A stretch of 60,758 nucleotides of DNA from Clostridium sp. CCUG 7971 (GTDB taxonomy: Bacteria; Bacillota; Clostridia; Peptostreptococcales; Peptostreptococcaceae): the NCBI RefSeq assembly GCF_017590215.1, contig NZ_JAFFPK010000072.1:1-60758 (forward strand). The letters run 5' to 3'. The notes beneath the pieces are model-generated. The model did no database searches and was not told the DNA's origin. It worked only from the letters and a program-made list of their open reading frames with translations. Positions within the stretch are counted from its first letter, which is position 1. The number at the start of each line of letters is the position of its first letter. The position numbers and the translations under genes were made by a program. Of the stretch, positions 1 through 9,125 are shown piece after piece.

Positions 1-33
1 CATAACTTACTCTTTTTATTTAGATAAATTTTA

Positions 34-588
34 GAATTATAATTATACACCATAGACAGTTTTCACTGTACCTCACAATAATTTCATATATATTCAGTCA
101 CTAGGGAGATAAGTCTGAGCTGTTGGGAGCGACCCTAGGCTTCTTACCCCAGTACAAAGTACGATACTCCTACATGAGAATGATTACTCATAAATTTCAC
201 CTAACTTTCAGAAATATAATCTATATTCTATCGATATTGTCCTAAGGCTACTTTAACATAGTTCTTGTGTTATACACAGATTTCTCTGCTTCAAGACAAA
301 TGGCTTTGTTTGGTATTTCCAATGTCATATAAGGTACCACGCTTATATCCCGTTGGATTATTCCTCACTGAGTCGTCTATTGCAGCCACCACAAGGCTAT
401 TACTTTTATATGCACTAAAGTTTGGCAAACTGACTTATTCTTTTGGCTTTTACCATTCATTATGATTTTCACAAATCATAAGAGGATAGAATTTTCAAAG
501 TATCCTTATAAATTCCTCCCGGCACCGTCAGCTCTCAGCAGGTTGTCACCCCTCTTAACTGAGTTTCTATGATGCATAACTATAATTC
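34..588 (-). ncRNA. Large structured non-coding RNA (~555 nt), class uncertain
   Basis: Seen: bases 566-588 and 34-56 pair over 23 consecutive positions, closing the whole region as one long stem. Three of the pairs are G-U only when read on the minus strand. Inside, on the minus strand, are a stem capped by GTGA (around 466-483) and one capped by GAAA (around 56-69), both GNRA tetraloops, plus stems at about 161-171 and 174-191. The region is visibly richer in G and C than its flanks, and no convincing protein gene fills it. Known: very long RNAs with closed ends include ROOL, GOLLD and OLE. I recognise none of these by sequence and do not see the OLE gene neighbourhood. Group I and II intron cores were looked for and not found. 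A sigma-A-like promoter lies just upstream. Confidence 0.7.
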
Positions 589-605
589 CAAAATATACTA
601 AAGAT

Positions 606-634
606 AGTATATACTAATAAAATATTATATGCAA
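606..634 (-). promoter_or_regulatory. Putative sigma-A promoter of the large RNA
   Basis: On the minus strand TTGCAT (629-634) and TATACT (606-611) are separated by 17 bases. The -10 is good and the -35 weak. Transcription would start shortly before the 5' arm of the closing stem of the RNA. No terminator is visible inside the window at the far end. Confidence 0.45.
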
Positions 635-1075
635 GTATGTTTTAATATGATATTGATTGCAGTTTTCTTATTTAGCAAGTCTTAAAGAATATAATAACTA
701 CTAATAACAAAGAAATATATTCTATACTTTTTAATGAGGATATTAAATATAATAATAGATAATTTCATTCTTATTTTGTTTTATTTTGAACTAAGAGAAC
801 ATTAATGTGAGATTCCTTTTTTAGTGTTAAAAAAACATATAATTTAAAATAGCAAGTTTCAAAATTTCACTTTAAAAACTAGTCCTTAAGTAAGTTTTTA
901 GAAAATAATTGTATCTGCTATTATATCTCTTTAAATGTATTTTTAAGATGTAATTTAACTTTTTTATATTTTACTCCAAAATAAACCTATCTTAGTCCAT
1001 TTTGTACTTTATTTTTAAATTTATATATTAAAATAATTTGTATAATTTTAAACTTATTGATTGGAGGAGTTATAT
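635..1075. other. AT-rich intergenic region
   Basis: I see no supported gene, RNA or repeat here. It holds the promoter region for the rightward membrane gene at 1076 and for the leftward RNA. The only firm element is the GGAGG ribosome site at about 1063-1067. Confidence 0.6.
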
Positions 1076-1414
1076 ATGAATAAAATTTTTATGCTAATAA
1101 AAAAACTTCAAAAACTAACGCCATATATTTGTAAAACACTTATAGTCCTTTTAGGCATAAGATTATTTGTATTTCCTGTATTTGAAATTTCAAATAATTT
1201 AATATTTAATCTAATTCTATTTATATTACTTCTACTAGTGGGAATTTTATATCAATGTGAGTTTTGTTGCGTATATAAAAATATAAAAAAAAATACAAAA
1301 GATAAATTTTCAATAATTTTAATGTCTTTAATTATATGGCTTTTTATTTCTGTAGCATTTTATATGGAGCTTTACCGATTCTTGTATGTACAGAATTTTT
1401 ACGATACATTCTAA
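1076..1414 (+). CDS. Small multi-pass membrane protein, unknown
   Basis: A 112-residue hydrophobic protein that I do not recognise. Three hydrophobic stretches are likely membrane helices: about residues 17-37, 44-62 and 82-100. The linker between the last two (KNIKKNTKDK) is lysine-rich and probably cytoplasmic. The ATG at 1076 is chosen because GGAGG sits 8 bases upstream; the TTG at 1061 lies ahead of that ribosome site. A short gap separates it from the next rightward gene, so the three small genes at 1.0-2.3 kb could share a transcript. DUF2975-like proteins have a similar layout, but I cannot claim membership. Confidence 0.6.
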   Translation: MNKIFMLIKKLQKLTPYICKTLIVLLGIRLFVFPVFEISNNLIFNLILFILLLLVGILYQCEFCCVYKNIKKNTKDKFSIILMSLIIWLFISVAFYMELYRFLYVQNFYDTF

Positions 1415-1506
1415 CCATCAACTTAAAAACCTAAGTTTTATAGCTATTCATTAAATTTCAGTTTAGGAACTAGTTTGATGTTTAGAATTAAATAGGAGGA
1501 GATAAT

Positions 1507-1953
1507 ATGAGTTTTTACACATTTATAGCTTGTGAATATGAACTACCAACATTATATAGTTCAAAATTACATAAAGCTGATGGTACAAAAATCACTACAT
1601 TTCAATATGAAGATGATTTAAATGACCTTGAAATTACGCCTGGATCTTTATACTATGATGTTTCCTACTATACGAAATTATCTAAAATTTATGACCTAAA
1701 TTTTAGATATACAGAAGATAGATGCCAGCGTCTTTATGACTATTTAATAAATAACTGTAAAAATTTTAAAAAGTGTGAGATATGGTCCATTTGGCTTGCA
1801 AATTGTAGTAGTAAAAAAAACTTTCATAATGATATTTCTAAAGAATTAGAAAATCTAAAAGAAGTTTCACTCTCTTTAAGTGAATTAACATTTGATAAAC
1901 TTAAAAAAGTTTTAGATAGCTATGAGACACCCCGTAAACTACTTTTATATTGA
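1507..1953 (+). CDS. Hypothetical soluble protein
   Basis: A 148-residue protein with a strong AGGAGG site before its ATG. It has no membrane segment or signal peptide. The sequence is rich in Tyr, Leu and Lys, with two short Cys-containing stretches (NNCKNFKKCEIW and LANCSS) in the middle and a mostly helical C-terminal third. I recognise no family. It lies between two small membrane-protein genes on the same strand, which does not point to a role. Confidence 0.6.
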   Translation: MSFYTFIACEYELPTLYSSKLHKADGTKITTFQYEDDLNDLEITPGSLYYDVSYYTKLSKIYDLNFRYTEDRCQRLYDYLINNCKNFKKCEIWSIWLANCSSKKNFHNDISKELENLKEVSLSLSELTFDKLKKVLDSYETPRKLLLY

Positions 1954-2060
1954 TAAAATATGATTGTATAGGAAAATGAAATATTTTTATTCAGAAATAG
2001 ATAAAAAATACCTATCAATTTAAAAGATTATTCTTATAACCGAAATGGAGATGAACAAGT

Positions 2061-2306
2061 ATGAGTTTTAATTATGATAAAACTGCAATAATAATGTTAT
2101 TTCCAACATTATTATTTTTATATTTAAATTTACTGGAATTTAATAGTTCTATTCTGTTATCAACAATACTCTTTATAATATCTTCTATTGCCTTTAAGCT
2201 AAGAAAATCAAAACACATTAAATTAAGTCTAATTACTTTATGTTTTTTATTTTCTTTAGCAAATTTAGGTTTAGGTTTATACGAGTTAAATATAATTAGT
2301 TTATAA
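2061..2306 (+). CDS. Small membrane protein, unknown
   Basis: An 81-residue, very hydrophobic protein with three probable membrane helices (about residues 8-25, 29-45 and 53-77) joined by a short basic turn (KLRKSKHIK). A GGAG site lies 10 bases before the ATG. I recognise no family. It is the last rightward gene before a long palindromic terminator that also serves the convergent gene at 2453. Confidence 0.55.
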   Translation: MSFNYDKTAIIMLFPTLLFLYLNLLEFNSSILLSTILFIISSIAFKLRKSKHIKLSLITLCFLFSLANLGLGLYELNIISL

Positions 2307-2430
2307 ATTTACGTTTAGGAGATTGTTTAAATTAATTTAAATGTTACTTTGGCTATATTAGCTATATCATAGTTTTTACAATATTTTTTGCATATGATAA
2401 GGTATAGTTATTTAACTTATATTGTGAATT

Positions 2431-2471
2431 AAAGCTAAATAGTAATTAAAATTTAATTACTATTTAGCTTT
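2431..2471. terminator. Bidirectional terminator, 20-bp palindrome
   Basis: Arms 2431-2450 and 2452-2471 are perfect inverted copies around a single base. It lies between convergent genes and contains the stop codon of the minus-strand gene. No strong T tract follows on either side, so termination strength is uncertain. Confidence 0.6.
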
Positions 2472-2959
2472 TCTATAAATTGTACTAGTTCTTTAGAATT
2501 AATGGTATAAAATTTCTGTGCAACACCATCCATATTGAAACTATCATCATCTCTAAGTTTATTTATTTCTAAAATTACATACACTTTCTCACTATTTATT
2601 TTAATTAACTGTATACTTCTTTTATACTCCATTTGAGTACTATCTTTATTCTCTCTAATATTACCATCTAAAATTATTAGCATACCACCCGTACTTGGAA
2701 ATGGTGATTCTTCGGCACTAGATTTTTTTAATTTTGAATTAGATAATACTTTACTCAAATAATTAATATCTTCTTCTGATATATGGTAGTTATGAGAATT
2801 TAAATCTTTATCATAGTTCAACACTCTCACTATATTATCTTTAGAAAATACAAAACAGTCTTTTAAAATGTAATAATCTCTTACTTTAAAGTATCCTATT
2901 ATAAAACAAATTACAGTTAGTACTATAAATATATTTTTATTTTTCTTAATTTTATCCAT
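2453..2959 (-). CDS. Membrane-anchored hypothetical protein
   Basis: A 168-residue protein with one N-terminal membrane helix (about residues 9-24) after a lysine-rich start, so probably anchored with most of the chain outside. The exterior part has a region ISEEDINYLSKVL, then a beta-rich segment ending in a short helix. It faintly recalls the DUF5301 family of clostridial secreted proteins, which I cannot confirm. It is convergent with the small membrane gene at 2061-2306 and stands alone on this strand. Confidence 0.55.
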   Translation of the reverse strand: MDKIKKNKNIFIVLTVICFIIGYFKVRDYYILKDCFVFSKDNIVRVLNYDKDLNSHNYHISEEDINYLSKVLSNSKLKKSSAEESPFPSTGGMLIILDGNIRENKDSTQMEYKRSIQLIKINSEKVYVILEINKLRDDDSFNMDGVAQKFYTINSKELVQFIEKLNSN

Positions 2960-3379
2960 TATACCCTCTCTTTATATCTAGTCTTATACTCGCAATTTAT
3001 AATAATTTTGAACTTTTGTTATCCTTTAATTAATATAATACTATTTTTATTGTCATAAACCAATAAAATTTAGTTACAGTTTTTAATAGTTAATTGAAAT
3101 CTATAACTAAGATTTAACAATATTTATTAAGCTGCATTTCACTAATTTCATACTTTCTCGAAAGTTCTCTAAAATATATAATGTCAATGTTTTGAAGAAC
3201 GCACTTTCGGTTATATTATCTGAACCTATATTTTGTAGTTTTAGTTATATTAATATGATTTAAACAATAAAAACTATTTAATTATAAATTTATTTAATAG
3301 CTAAATTATTTCTAAATTATTGATATTTTTACAAAAAATATATAGTATAAAAGGAAAAAGAAATTTTTTGGGGTATTTA
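2960..3379. other. AT-rich intergenic region between divergent genes
   Basis: This holds upstream sequence for the leftward gene at 2453-2959 and the rightward gene at 3380. I see only short imperfect hairpins, such as around 3155-3165, and no supported gene, RNA family or repeat. Confidence 0.5.
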
Positions 3380-3853
3380 ATGAAAAAATATATTTATTTA
3401 TTATATTGCATTTTATTTTTATCACTATTAATATTTGGGTATAAAAGTATCAAATCTATAGATAGTGTATCTAAAGAAATAGTTAAGACGGCAAATAATC
3501 AAGGAATTGATGGCGTATCTGAAGAAGCTAAAAAAATAGCAAAGGAACAAGGATATTCTATAAAAGTTGAAACTAAAGAGTATGTAATGAATGGAGATGC
3601 TGAAGTTTCTAAATTAATGAAAAAAGCTTGTATTAAAGGTGGCTATTCACCTAAGAATTTTAAAAATATTAAAGGTGAACTTAAGACATTTGATTATGAA
3701 TTAGAGGAAAGGTCAAAATTTGAAGATGATATGATTTACTTATCTTTATTGGTTGACAGTGAAGAAAGTGTAATAGGATCATTTCTAAATTATGCTGGTG
3801 CTGAGCATATACAATCATATAAACCAGTAAATTTTAAGGATGATTTTAAATAG
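3380..3853 (+). CDS. Exported or membrane-anchored hypothetical protein
   Basis: A 157-residue protein starting MKKYIYLLY, with one N-terminal hydrophobic segment (about residues 4-22) that could be an uncleaved signal anchor. A helical part follows with two similar stretches, VSKEIVKTANNQGIDG and VSEEAKKIAKEQGYS, then a mixed domain. The ATG at 3380 follows GGGG by 5 bases; an upstream in-frame start at 3320 has no ribosome site. The family is not recognised. It is followed after 94 bases by the 2H phosphoesterase gene. Confidence 0.55.
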   Translation: MKKYIYLLYCILFLSLLIFGYKSIKSIDSVSKEIVKTANNQGIDGVSEEAKKIAKEQGYSIKVETKEYVMNGDAEVSKLMKKACIKGGYSPKNFKNIKGELKTFDYELEERSKFEDDMIYLSLLVDSEESVIGSFLNYAGAEHIQSYKPVNFKDDFK

Positions 3854-3947
3854 AAAAATATAGTTTTTATTTTAGCCTTTTAATATATTTATTTATTGGT
3901 ATATATTATAATAATATAATAACCTAGTTTAACTTAGGAGGTAGTTT

Positions 3948-4445
3948 ATGGAATGTAAACGTTTGTATGTTATGGCTCAATATGACGAAGAAACTGAAAT
4001 AAGATTAAATAAAATAAAAAAATCACTTTTAGATGCTGGTATTACAGGAAACCTAGCTTCTGATTTTCCAAATCATATTACATTAGGGTCATTTGAACTT
4101 GATAAAGAATCTGAATTAAAAAATAAGATAAGAAAAATTTGTAAAAGCACTAAAAAAATACCTATTTCATTTGATAATATAGGATTATTTGGAATGAAAG
4201 TGCTTTTTATAGCTCCATCTGTTACATATGAACTACTAAATTTACAAGAACCATTTAATCATAGCTATCCTGATAATTTTAATTGGGTTGCCCATACTAC
4301 AATGATTCTTGATGAGCCAGATATAATACAAAAAGCACTACCAATTGTTGCTGAAAATTTCTCTTCTTTTTCAGGTTATATTGAAAGCGTTGTCTTGTAT
4401 GAATATTCCCCATCAAGATTTATATTAAAAGAAAATCTAATATAA
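3948..4445 (+). CDS. 2H phosphoesterase (2'-5' RNA ligase / LigT superfamily)
   Basis: A 165-residue protein with the two His-x-Thr motifs that define the superfamily: HITLGSF near residue 44 and HTTMIL near residue 117. In this family the two histidines act on 2',3'-cyclic or 2'-5' phosphodiester bonds in RNA or nucleotides; the substrate here is unknown. The length fits a single-domain cytoplasmic member. It has a strong AGGAGG site and its own terminator. A decayed copy of its last third lies at about 27770-27905, so a paralogue once existed nearby. Confidence 0.8.
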   Translation: MECKRLYVMAQYDEETEIRLNKIKKSLLDAGITGNLASDFPNHITLGSFELDKESELKNKIRKICKSTKKIPISFDNIGLFGMKVLFIAPSVTYELLNLQEPFNHSYPDNFNWVAHTTMILDEPDIIQKALPIVAENFSSFSGYIESVVLYEYSPSRFILKENLI

Positions 4446-4466
4446 GATTCTTGCAAAATAAAAATA

Positions 4467-4485
4467 CCCTCCATAATTTGGAGGG
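4467..4485. terminator. Terminator between convergent genes
   Basis: A 6-bp GC stem (CCCTCC/GGAGGG) with a 7-base loop, followed on the plus strand by a T-rich stretch. It ends the 2H phosphoesterase gene and may also serve the ABC transporter operon. Confidence 0.7.
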
Positions 4486-4528
4486 CATTCTTATTTTAAA
4501 ACACATCTCTACATCTAAATAAATATCA

Positions 4529-5197
4529 CTAATTTGATAAAATTTTACCATCACTAATAGTTATAATGTTATCGGCACTCTTAGCTATTTCATCGTTGTG
4601 AGTTATCATAACTAATGTTTGTTTATATTCATTAACACAAAATTTTAATATATCCATTACTTCTTTAGTCGTTTTACTATCTAAATTACCAGTGGGCTCA
4701 TCTGCAAATATAACTGATGGTTTATTAGCAAGCGCTCTTGCAATTGCTACTCTCTGTTGCTGTCCTCCTGATAATTCATTTGGGAATTTCTTTATTTGAG
4801 ATTTAAGCCCTAATTTACTTATTAAATCTTCTACGTGCTCTTTATCTACTTTTTTACCACTAATTGAAACAGGAAGTATTATATTGTCATAAACATTTAT
4901 AACTGGTATTAAGTTAAAACTTTGAAATATAAAACCAAATTCTTCTCTTCTAATTTTAGAAAGTTTGTCGTCATTTAAAGTATATAAATCTAAATCATTC
5001 ATAAATACTTTGCCAGAAGTTGGTTTATCAAGCCCTGCCATACAATGAAGTAATGTACTCTTTCCAGAACCACTTTTCCCAATTATCGCTGTAAATTTAT
5101 GAGGTTGTATTTTTAAATTTATATTATCAATGGCTCTAACTTCACTGTCACCCTTGCCGTATATTTTTCTTAAATCTATAGTTTTTAAAGTTTTCAT
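4529..5197 (-). CDS. ABC transporter ATP-binding protein (MacB/LolD type)
   Basis: A 222-residue ATPase, full length for the MacB/LolD/BceA group. Walker A GKSGSGKST lies at about residues 40-48, the signature LSGGQQQR at about 142-149, Walker B VIFADEP at about 162-168, and the H-loop ITHND near 199. It powers the FtsX-type permease encoded 54 bases upstream on the same strand. Such pairs export or sense peptides, lipoproteins or antibiotics; the substrate cannot be read from sequence. No two-component genes adjoin, unlike BceAB loci. The start is supported by GGGAGG. Confidence 0.9.
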   Translation of the reverse strand: MKTLKTIDLRKIYGKGDSEVRAIDNINLKIQPHKFTAIIGKSGSGKSTLLHCMAGLDKPTSGKVFMNDLDLYTLNDDKLSKIRREEFGFIFQSFNLIPVINVYDNIILPVSISGKKVDKEHVEDLISKLGLKSQIKKFPNELSGGQQQRVAIARALANKPSVIFADEPTGNLDSKTTKEVMDILKFCVNEYKQTLVMITHNDEIAKSADNIITISDGKILSN

Positions 5198-5251
5198 AAA
5201 CTAACCTCCCAATGTAATTTCTTAATGTATAAATATTACTTATATAAGTAA

Positions 5252-7816
5252 TTAATCGTTATCTTTTATTCCTTCAATAATACTCATCTTTTTCAAGTCT
5301 CTACTACTTGTAGCTACCGCTACTAAACATACAGTCACTGATATAATAAAAAATATTATTGATTCTTTAACCGGAAATGTAAAAGGCATAAAATGCTCTA
5401 TTCCATAGTTTTTATAAGCATTATTATTCCAGTTTACAAATTTAATTAAGTTTATCATCGCTGGAACTAAAGCGATTATAAAACTTAATATTGCATATGT
5501 TAATGCTTCATAAGCAATCATTTTTTTCATATCTCTTACACTCAATCCTATTGCTCTAAGTGTTGAAATTTCTTTTTTTCTTATAAGTAAATTTGTTTTT
5601 ATTGTACAGAAAATATTAATTCCTGCTATTATTAAAACTAATATTATCACTGATAACTGTGTTTTAGTATACTCAACTTCAAAACTTTTTTGCATCTCAT
5701 TAAAATTAAACTTACTTTCAAATTGAGATAAGTGGATACTATTAGAAACTTCTTCTACTTTTTTATTTACAGTTTTATCATATGAATTTTTTAAGTTTAT
5801 ACCTAATTTATTGTATTTTCTCTCTCCAACAATATGTTTAGAAAGGCTATTAGCTGTTACAATCTCAAAATTACGGTTTAAATCTCCATCCCCCTTAGAC
5901 ATCCAGTCAGATTTTAAAATTGCACATACTCTTACTTTACTTTCTTTATATTCAGTATTTGTGTTTTCTGTAATTGGAACTTTTATTGTTATAATGTCCC
6001 CTATCTTTAAATCATGAAAAACTTTTTTAAATTTATTTGTCCCAGATTCATCGTAAAAGTAATTATATACTGCTACATTTGGTAGACCTTGGTTTAATGT
6101 CCCAATCTCATATATATGCCCTTCTTGTAAGAAGTTTTTAAGTGTATCTTTTATATAATCTGATCCAAATAATTTTAGATTCATTTCATATTCCATTTTG
6201 TCTTTTTCTTGTATTCCTTTACTCTTTGCAAAATCTTTATCCATTTCATTCTTTTTATAATCTAATAATCCACTTTCTATTTGTATTGGAGTTACACTTT
6301 TTACACCATCTACATTTTTTAGCTTATTTACATCACTCTCTGAATACTCTACATTATCTATATCTGAATTTACTCCAAATTGTATTGTTATATCATATCT
6401 TTTTTGCATATCCGCAATTTTATCATTTACTTCATCTTGCATACTTGAAAATGTAGTTAAGAATACATATCCTCCTAGTGCAATTGATATCATAGATATA
6501 ATGGCTCTACTTTTATTCCTTCCAATGTTTTTAAGTCCCATAAATCCAGAAAATCCAAATATTTTACTTAAAAGTTTGTCTACTCTGTAACTTCCTCTAC
6601 AACCTTTTAACTTATCATTTTTCTTTGTAGCTTCAATAGATGATATATTACCTACCTTGAAAATAGGTATGATACAAGAAGCAAAAACAGAAAATGCACC
6701 TGTTATTATAGCTTTCATAATATTTGCATTACTTATATATAATTTTGGCTTTATTACTGCCTCTTGATATATAAAAGGATTAGATATATTAACTGCTGCA
6801 TACGAAGATATACAACCGATTATTAATCCTACTGCTATACCTAAAGCCATTATAACCAATGCCTGGTATATTATCATGCTTCTAACATTTTTCTTACTAG
6901 AACCTATTAATCTAAGTAATCCCATTTCCTTTATTGTTTCATTTAATGTAATATTAAAAATATTAAATACAAAAATTGCTGCTGTAATTGTAATTAGAGC
7001 CTCTCTTTTATAAGTATCTGGATTATCCTTATCTATTTGTTTATTCATTAATTGTCGTACAAGAGGCATATTTGGTAAATAACTAACTCCCCCTAAATTG
7101 TGTTTTGTCATAATTTTATTAGCTTGTCCATCAATATTTTTCCAGCCACCCTTTAGACTTAATATACTATTATAACTAATTGCATCCTGTGGTATTACGT
7201 TATTTTTCCCATCATTTTTGTAAGTAAATGCTTCAAAAGGTATATTAATATCATAAAAATCATAAAATCCCTTTGGTTTTTCTACAACTCCTACTAGTTT
7301 AAATTTTTTCTCTACAGTATAAATTTTATTATTTCCTTCATTATCTTTATATTCCTTTTTTACTGTAAAATCTAAAGTAGAGTTTAATTTACCTGCTATA
7401 TTCATAGCTTCTAGTGCTTCTTTTCCCATTACTATTTCATTATTATCCTTTGGAAGTCTACCTTTTATTAACTTAGAAGACTTATCAGTTATATAATCTT
7501 TATCTGCCGATTTTAGTGGAAAAGAATTCCCTCGTTTATCTATAATATTACCTAAATTTTGTACTGTAGTAATTTTTGATACATCCTTCTCACTCTCTAA
7601 TTTTTCAACGCCTTCAGGATTTAAATCATTAAATTCTACATGATATCCACCATAAAGTTTATTTATTGCTCCTACATCATTTTTATTTTGAGAATCTTTT
7701 ATAACACTAGTTCCAAATATTAAGACTACACCTAATGCAACCCCTAATATTAAAAGTAATGTTCTTATTTTATTTTTTCTTAAATATGCTAGTGACATTT
7801 TAAAATATATTCCCAT
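5252..7816 (-). CDS. FtsX-like ABC transporter permease, two-domain
   Basis: An 854-residue permease with the duplicated FtsX layout. There is an N-terminal helix (about residues 18-38), a long extracellular domain, three helices at about 275-400, a central helix near 440-460, a second extracellular domain, and three C-terminal helices from about 715. The motif before the helices recurs in each half (MGLLRLIGSSKKNVRSM and ISTLRAIGLSVRDMKKM), which is typical. It forms the membrane part of the exporter with the ATPase downstream. It is preceded by a DUF3139 gene with 22 bases between them, so the three form one operon. Confidence 0.9.
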   Translation of the reverse strand: MGIYFKMSLAYLRKNKIRTLLLILGVALGVVLIFGTSVIKDSQNKNDVGAINKLYGGYHVEFNDLNPEGVEKLESEKDVSKITTVQNLGNIIDKRGNSFPLKSADKDYITDKSSKLIKGRLPKDNNEIVMGKEALEAMNIAGKLNSTLDFTVKKEYKDNEGNNKIYTVEKKFKLVGVVEKPKGFYDFYDINIPFEAFTYKNDGKNNVIPQDAISYNSILSLKGGWKNIDGQANKIMTKHNLGGVSYLPNMPLVRQLMNKQIDKDNPDTYKREALITITAAIFVFNIFNITLNETIKEMGLLRLIGSSKKNVRSMIIYQALVIMALGIAVGLIIGCISSYAAVNISNPFIYQEAVIKPKLYISNANIMKAIITGAFSVFASCIIPIFKVGNISSIEATKKNDKLKGCRGSYRVDKLLSKIFGFSGFMGLKNIGRNKSRAIISMISIALGGYVFLTTFSSMQDEVNDKIADMQKRYDITIQFGVNSDIDNVEYSESDVNKLKNVDGVKSVTPIQIESGLLDYKKNEMDKDFAKSKGIQEKDKMEYEMNLKLFGSDYIKDTLKNFLQEGHIYEIGTLNQGLPNVAVYNYFYDESGTNKFKKVFHDLKIGDIITIKVPITENTNTEYKESKVRVCAILKSDWMSKGDGDLNRNFEIVTANSLSKHIVGERKYNKLGINLKNSYDKTVNKKVEEVSNSIHLSQFESKFNFNEMQKSFEVEYTKTQLSVIILVLIIAGINIFCTIKTNLLIRKKEISTLRAIGLSVRDMKKMIAYEALTYAILSFIIALVPAMINLIKFVNWNNNAYKNYGIEHFMPFTFPVKESIIFFIISVTVCLVAVATSSRDLKKMSIIEGIKDND

Positions 7817-7838
7817 AAAATCTCCTCCTTTTTATAAT

Positions 7839-8219
7839 TTATTTATCTAAGTGAATTGGCGGATGTTTTACATTTTTAAGTTCCTTAACATCTGTCAGTT
7901 CATTACCATTACTTAAGTCATATATTTGCAATAAAACTTTATTTATATATAAAGAATAGTAATCATCGCTATAAAAATATTGATATTCATATTGAGGATC
8001 ATCTTTATAAGATACCTTGTAAAGGATACCATTGTAACTTGCTTTCTTTGCTTTTTCTTTTGTGATATTACTTATATCATCTTTTGGAACTCCCTGTTCT
8101 ACCATATATTTATTAATACGTTTTTCAGCTTCATTCCAAGGTTTAAAGTAATTATCATATATAAAAAATCCTGTAAATCCTATAATTAGTGCTAATAAAA
8201 TAGCTATATTTTTTCTCAT
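7839..8219 (-). CDS. DUF3139-type membrane-anchored protein
   Basis: A 126-residue protein with an N-terminal membrane helix (about residues 5-22), then EAEKRINKYMVEQGV and a Tyr-rich exterior domain that matches the layout of DUF3139. Members often accompany ABC transporters of the type encoded just downstream, so an accessory role at the cell surface is likely but unproven. The ribosome site AAGGAGG is strong. It is the first gene of the exporter operon, 45 bases after the lipoprotein gene at 8265-8933. Confidence 0.65.
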   Translation of the reverse strand: MRKNIAILLALIIGFTGFFIYDNYFKPWNEAEKRINKYMVEQGVPKDDISNITKEKAKKASYNGILYKVSYKDDPQYEYQYFYSDDYYSLYINKVLLQIYDLSNGNELTDVKELKNVKHPPIHLDK

Positions 8220-8264
8220 ATAAACCTCCTTATTTTAATAAAAGTTGATAAGTTTTCTGATACA

Positions 8265-8933
8265 CTAAGACTTTGAAATATCAAAGTCATAATTACATCT
8301 TAATTGTAAAGTTTTAATATATTTTTTAGATTTATTAACTTGAACAACTTGAATCGGTATAGCATCCTTATAAGGAAGTTCTACAAGACCCTCTTTCTTA
8401 TTAAATGTTTTTTTAACTGCATCAAAGAACTCTTTCTCTGTTAATTTAGTGTTAGTTAATGACTTAAATATGTTGTATATAGCTTTAACATATTTATCAT
8501 TTTCAGATAGTTCCATATCTTCAGGATATTCTTTGACCCAAAGAATATCTAGTGTAGCCTTACCCTTTTTATCGTCTTCGAACATAGAGTAATATAGACT
8601 TTGAATATATTGATCAGGAAGATTTTCGAAACCTCCTAGAGATAACACGAAACTACCATCTGGGTTTGAGTGGACAACCCTAAGTCCACTATCTATTATA
8701 GCTTTTGAGATTTTTTTAGATAAATCTTGTTTAACCTCATACACTCCTTCTCGAGTGTTAATTTTTTTTGAGTAATCTTCAAAGAGCTTAATAGATTCAT
8801 CTTCTTCAGTTGCTTGAGTTTTAGTTTCAATTGAGCTTTTTGATGAATTCTCAGAATGTCTACATCCCACCATTAAACCTACACTTAAACTTGTAGCTAA
8901 TATCATAGCTAATATAGATTTTTTTACTTTCAT
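8265..8933 (-). CDS. Putative lipoprotein
   Basis: A 222-residue protein with a lipoprotein signal peptide: a basic start MKVKKS, a hydrophobic core, and the lipobox LMVGC with the modified Cys at about residue 24. Next come a Ser/Thr/Glu-rich linker and an alpha/beta domain. The ATG at 8933 is chosen because GGAGG lies 8 bases before it, whereas the upstream in-frame start has no ribosome site. The mature part is not recognised; the C-terminal layout recalls DUF5105-type lipoproteins. It precedes the ABC exporter genes on the same strand and may be co-transcribed with them. Confidence 0.65.
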   Translation of the reverse strand: MKVKKSILAMILATSLSVGLMVGCRHSENSSKSSIETKTQATEEDESIKLFEDYSKKINTREGVYEVKQDLSKKISKAIIDSGLRVVHSNPDGSFVLSLGGFENLPDQYIQSLYYSMFEDDKKGKATLDILWVKEYPEDMELSENDKYVKAIYNIFKSLTNTKLTEKEFFDAVKKTFNKKEGLVELPYKDAIPIQVVQVNKSKKYIKTLQLRCNYDFDISKS

Positions 8934-9023
8934 ATACCTTTCCTCCATTGTATTTATACTTCTCACGTATTTATTAATTATTTACCATAGCTCTTTAGTA
9001 TGTGACTAATTCTTATAATAAAA

Positions 9024-9066
9024 AAATAAGGACGTTACCTTCTGTTAAAAGATAACATCCTTATTT
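9024..9066 (-). terminator. Terminator after the distal DHHW gene (repeat copy A)
   Basis: An 18-bp hairpin (arms 9024-9041 and 9049-9066) whose two imperfect pairs are G-U on the minus strand, followed by a T-rich run on that strand. It is the diverged partner of the hairpin at 13097-13143 after the kinase gene. Confidence 0.75.
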
Positions 9067-9125
9067 TTTAGTATCAATATATATGCCCCAACTAGTAGGT
9101 TAATCGACCCAACTATCAGTATTTT
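9059..9125. repeat. 67-bp direct repeat, copy A (kinase-tail copy)
   Basis: This matches 13136-13202 with a single difference (A at 9115, G at 13192). Copy B contains the last eight codons and stop of the histidine kinase, so copy A is a displaced gene tail plus part of the terminator. It begins exactly at the stop codon of the distal DHHW gene. The similarity continues, with more changes, through the terminator hairpin down to about 9021. Confidence 0.85.

Noticed and set aside
265-465. 66-codon open frame on the plus strand
   Set aside because: It lies inside the structured RNA, has no ribosome site and reads antisense to the stems; treated as chance.
34-588. Group I or II intron, IStron, RNase P, tmRNA or 6S RNA
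   Set aside because: I looked for P7-type core pairing, domain V, the RNase P conserved boxes and a tag reading frame and saw none; the end-to-end stem also does not fit an intron.
2431-2471. Palindrome as replication origin or attachment site
   Set aside because: Position between convergent genes fits a terminator and no integrase is near.
6142-6456. Hydrophobic frames on the plus strand inside the permease gene
   Set aside because: Antisense to a strongly supported FtsX permease; hydrophobic bias is the mirror of Lys/Asn-rich coding.
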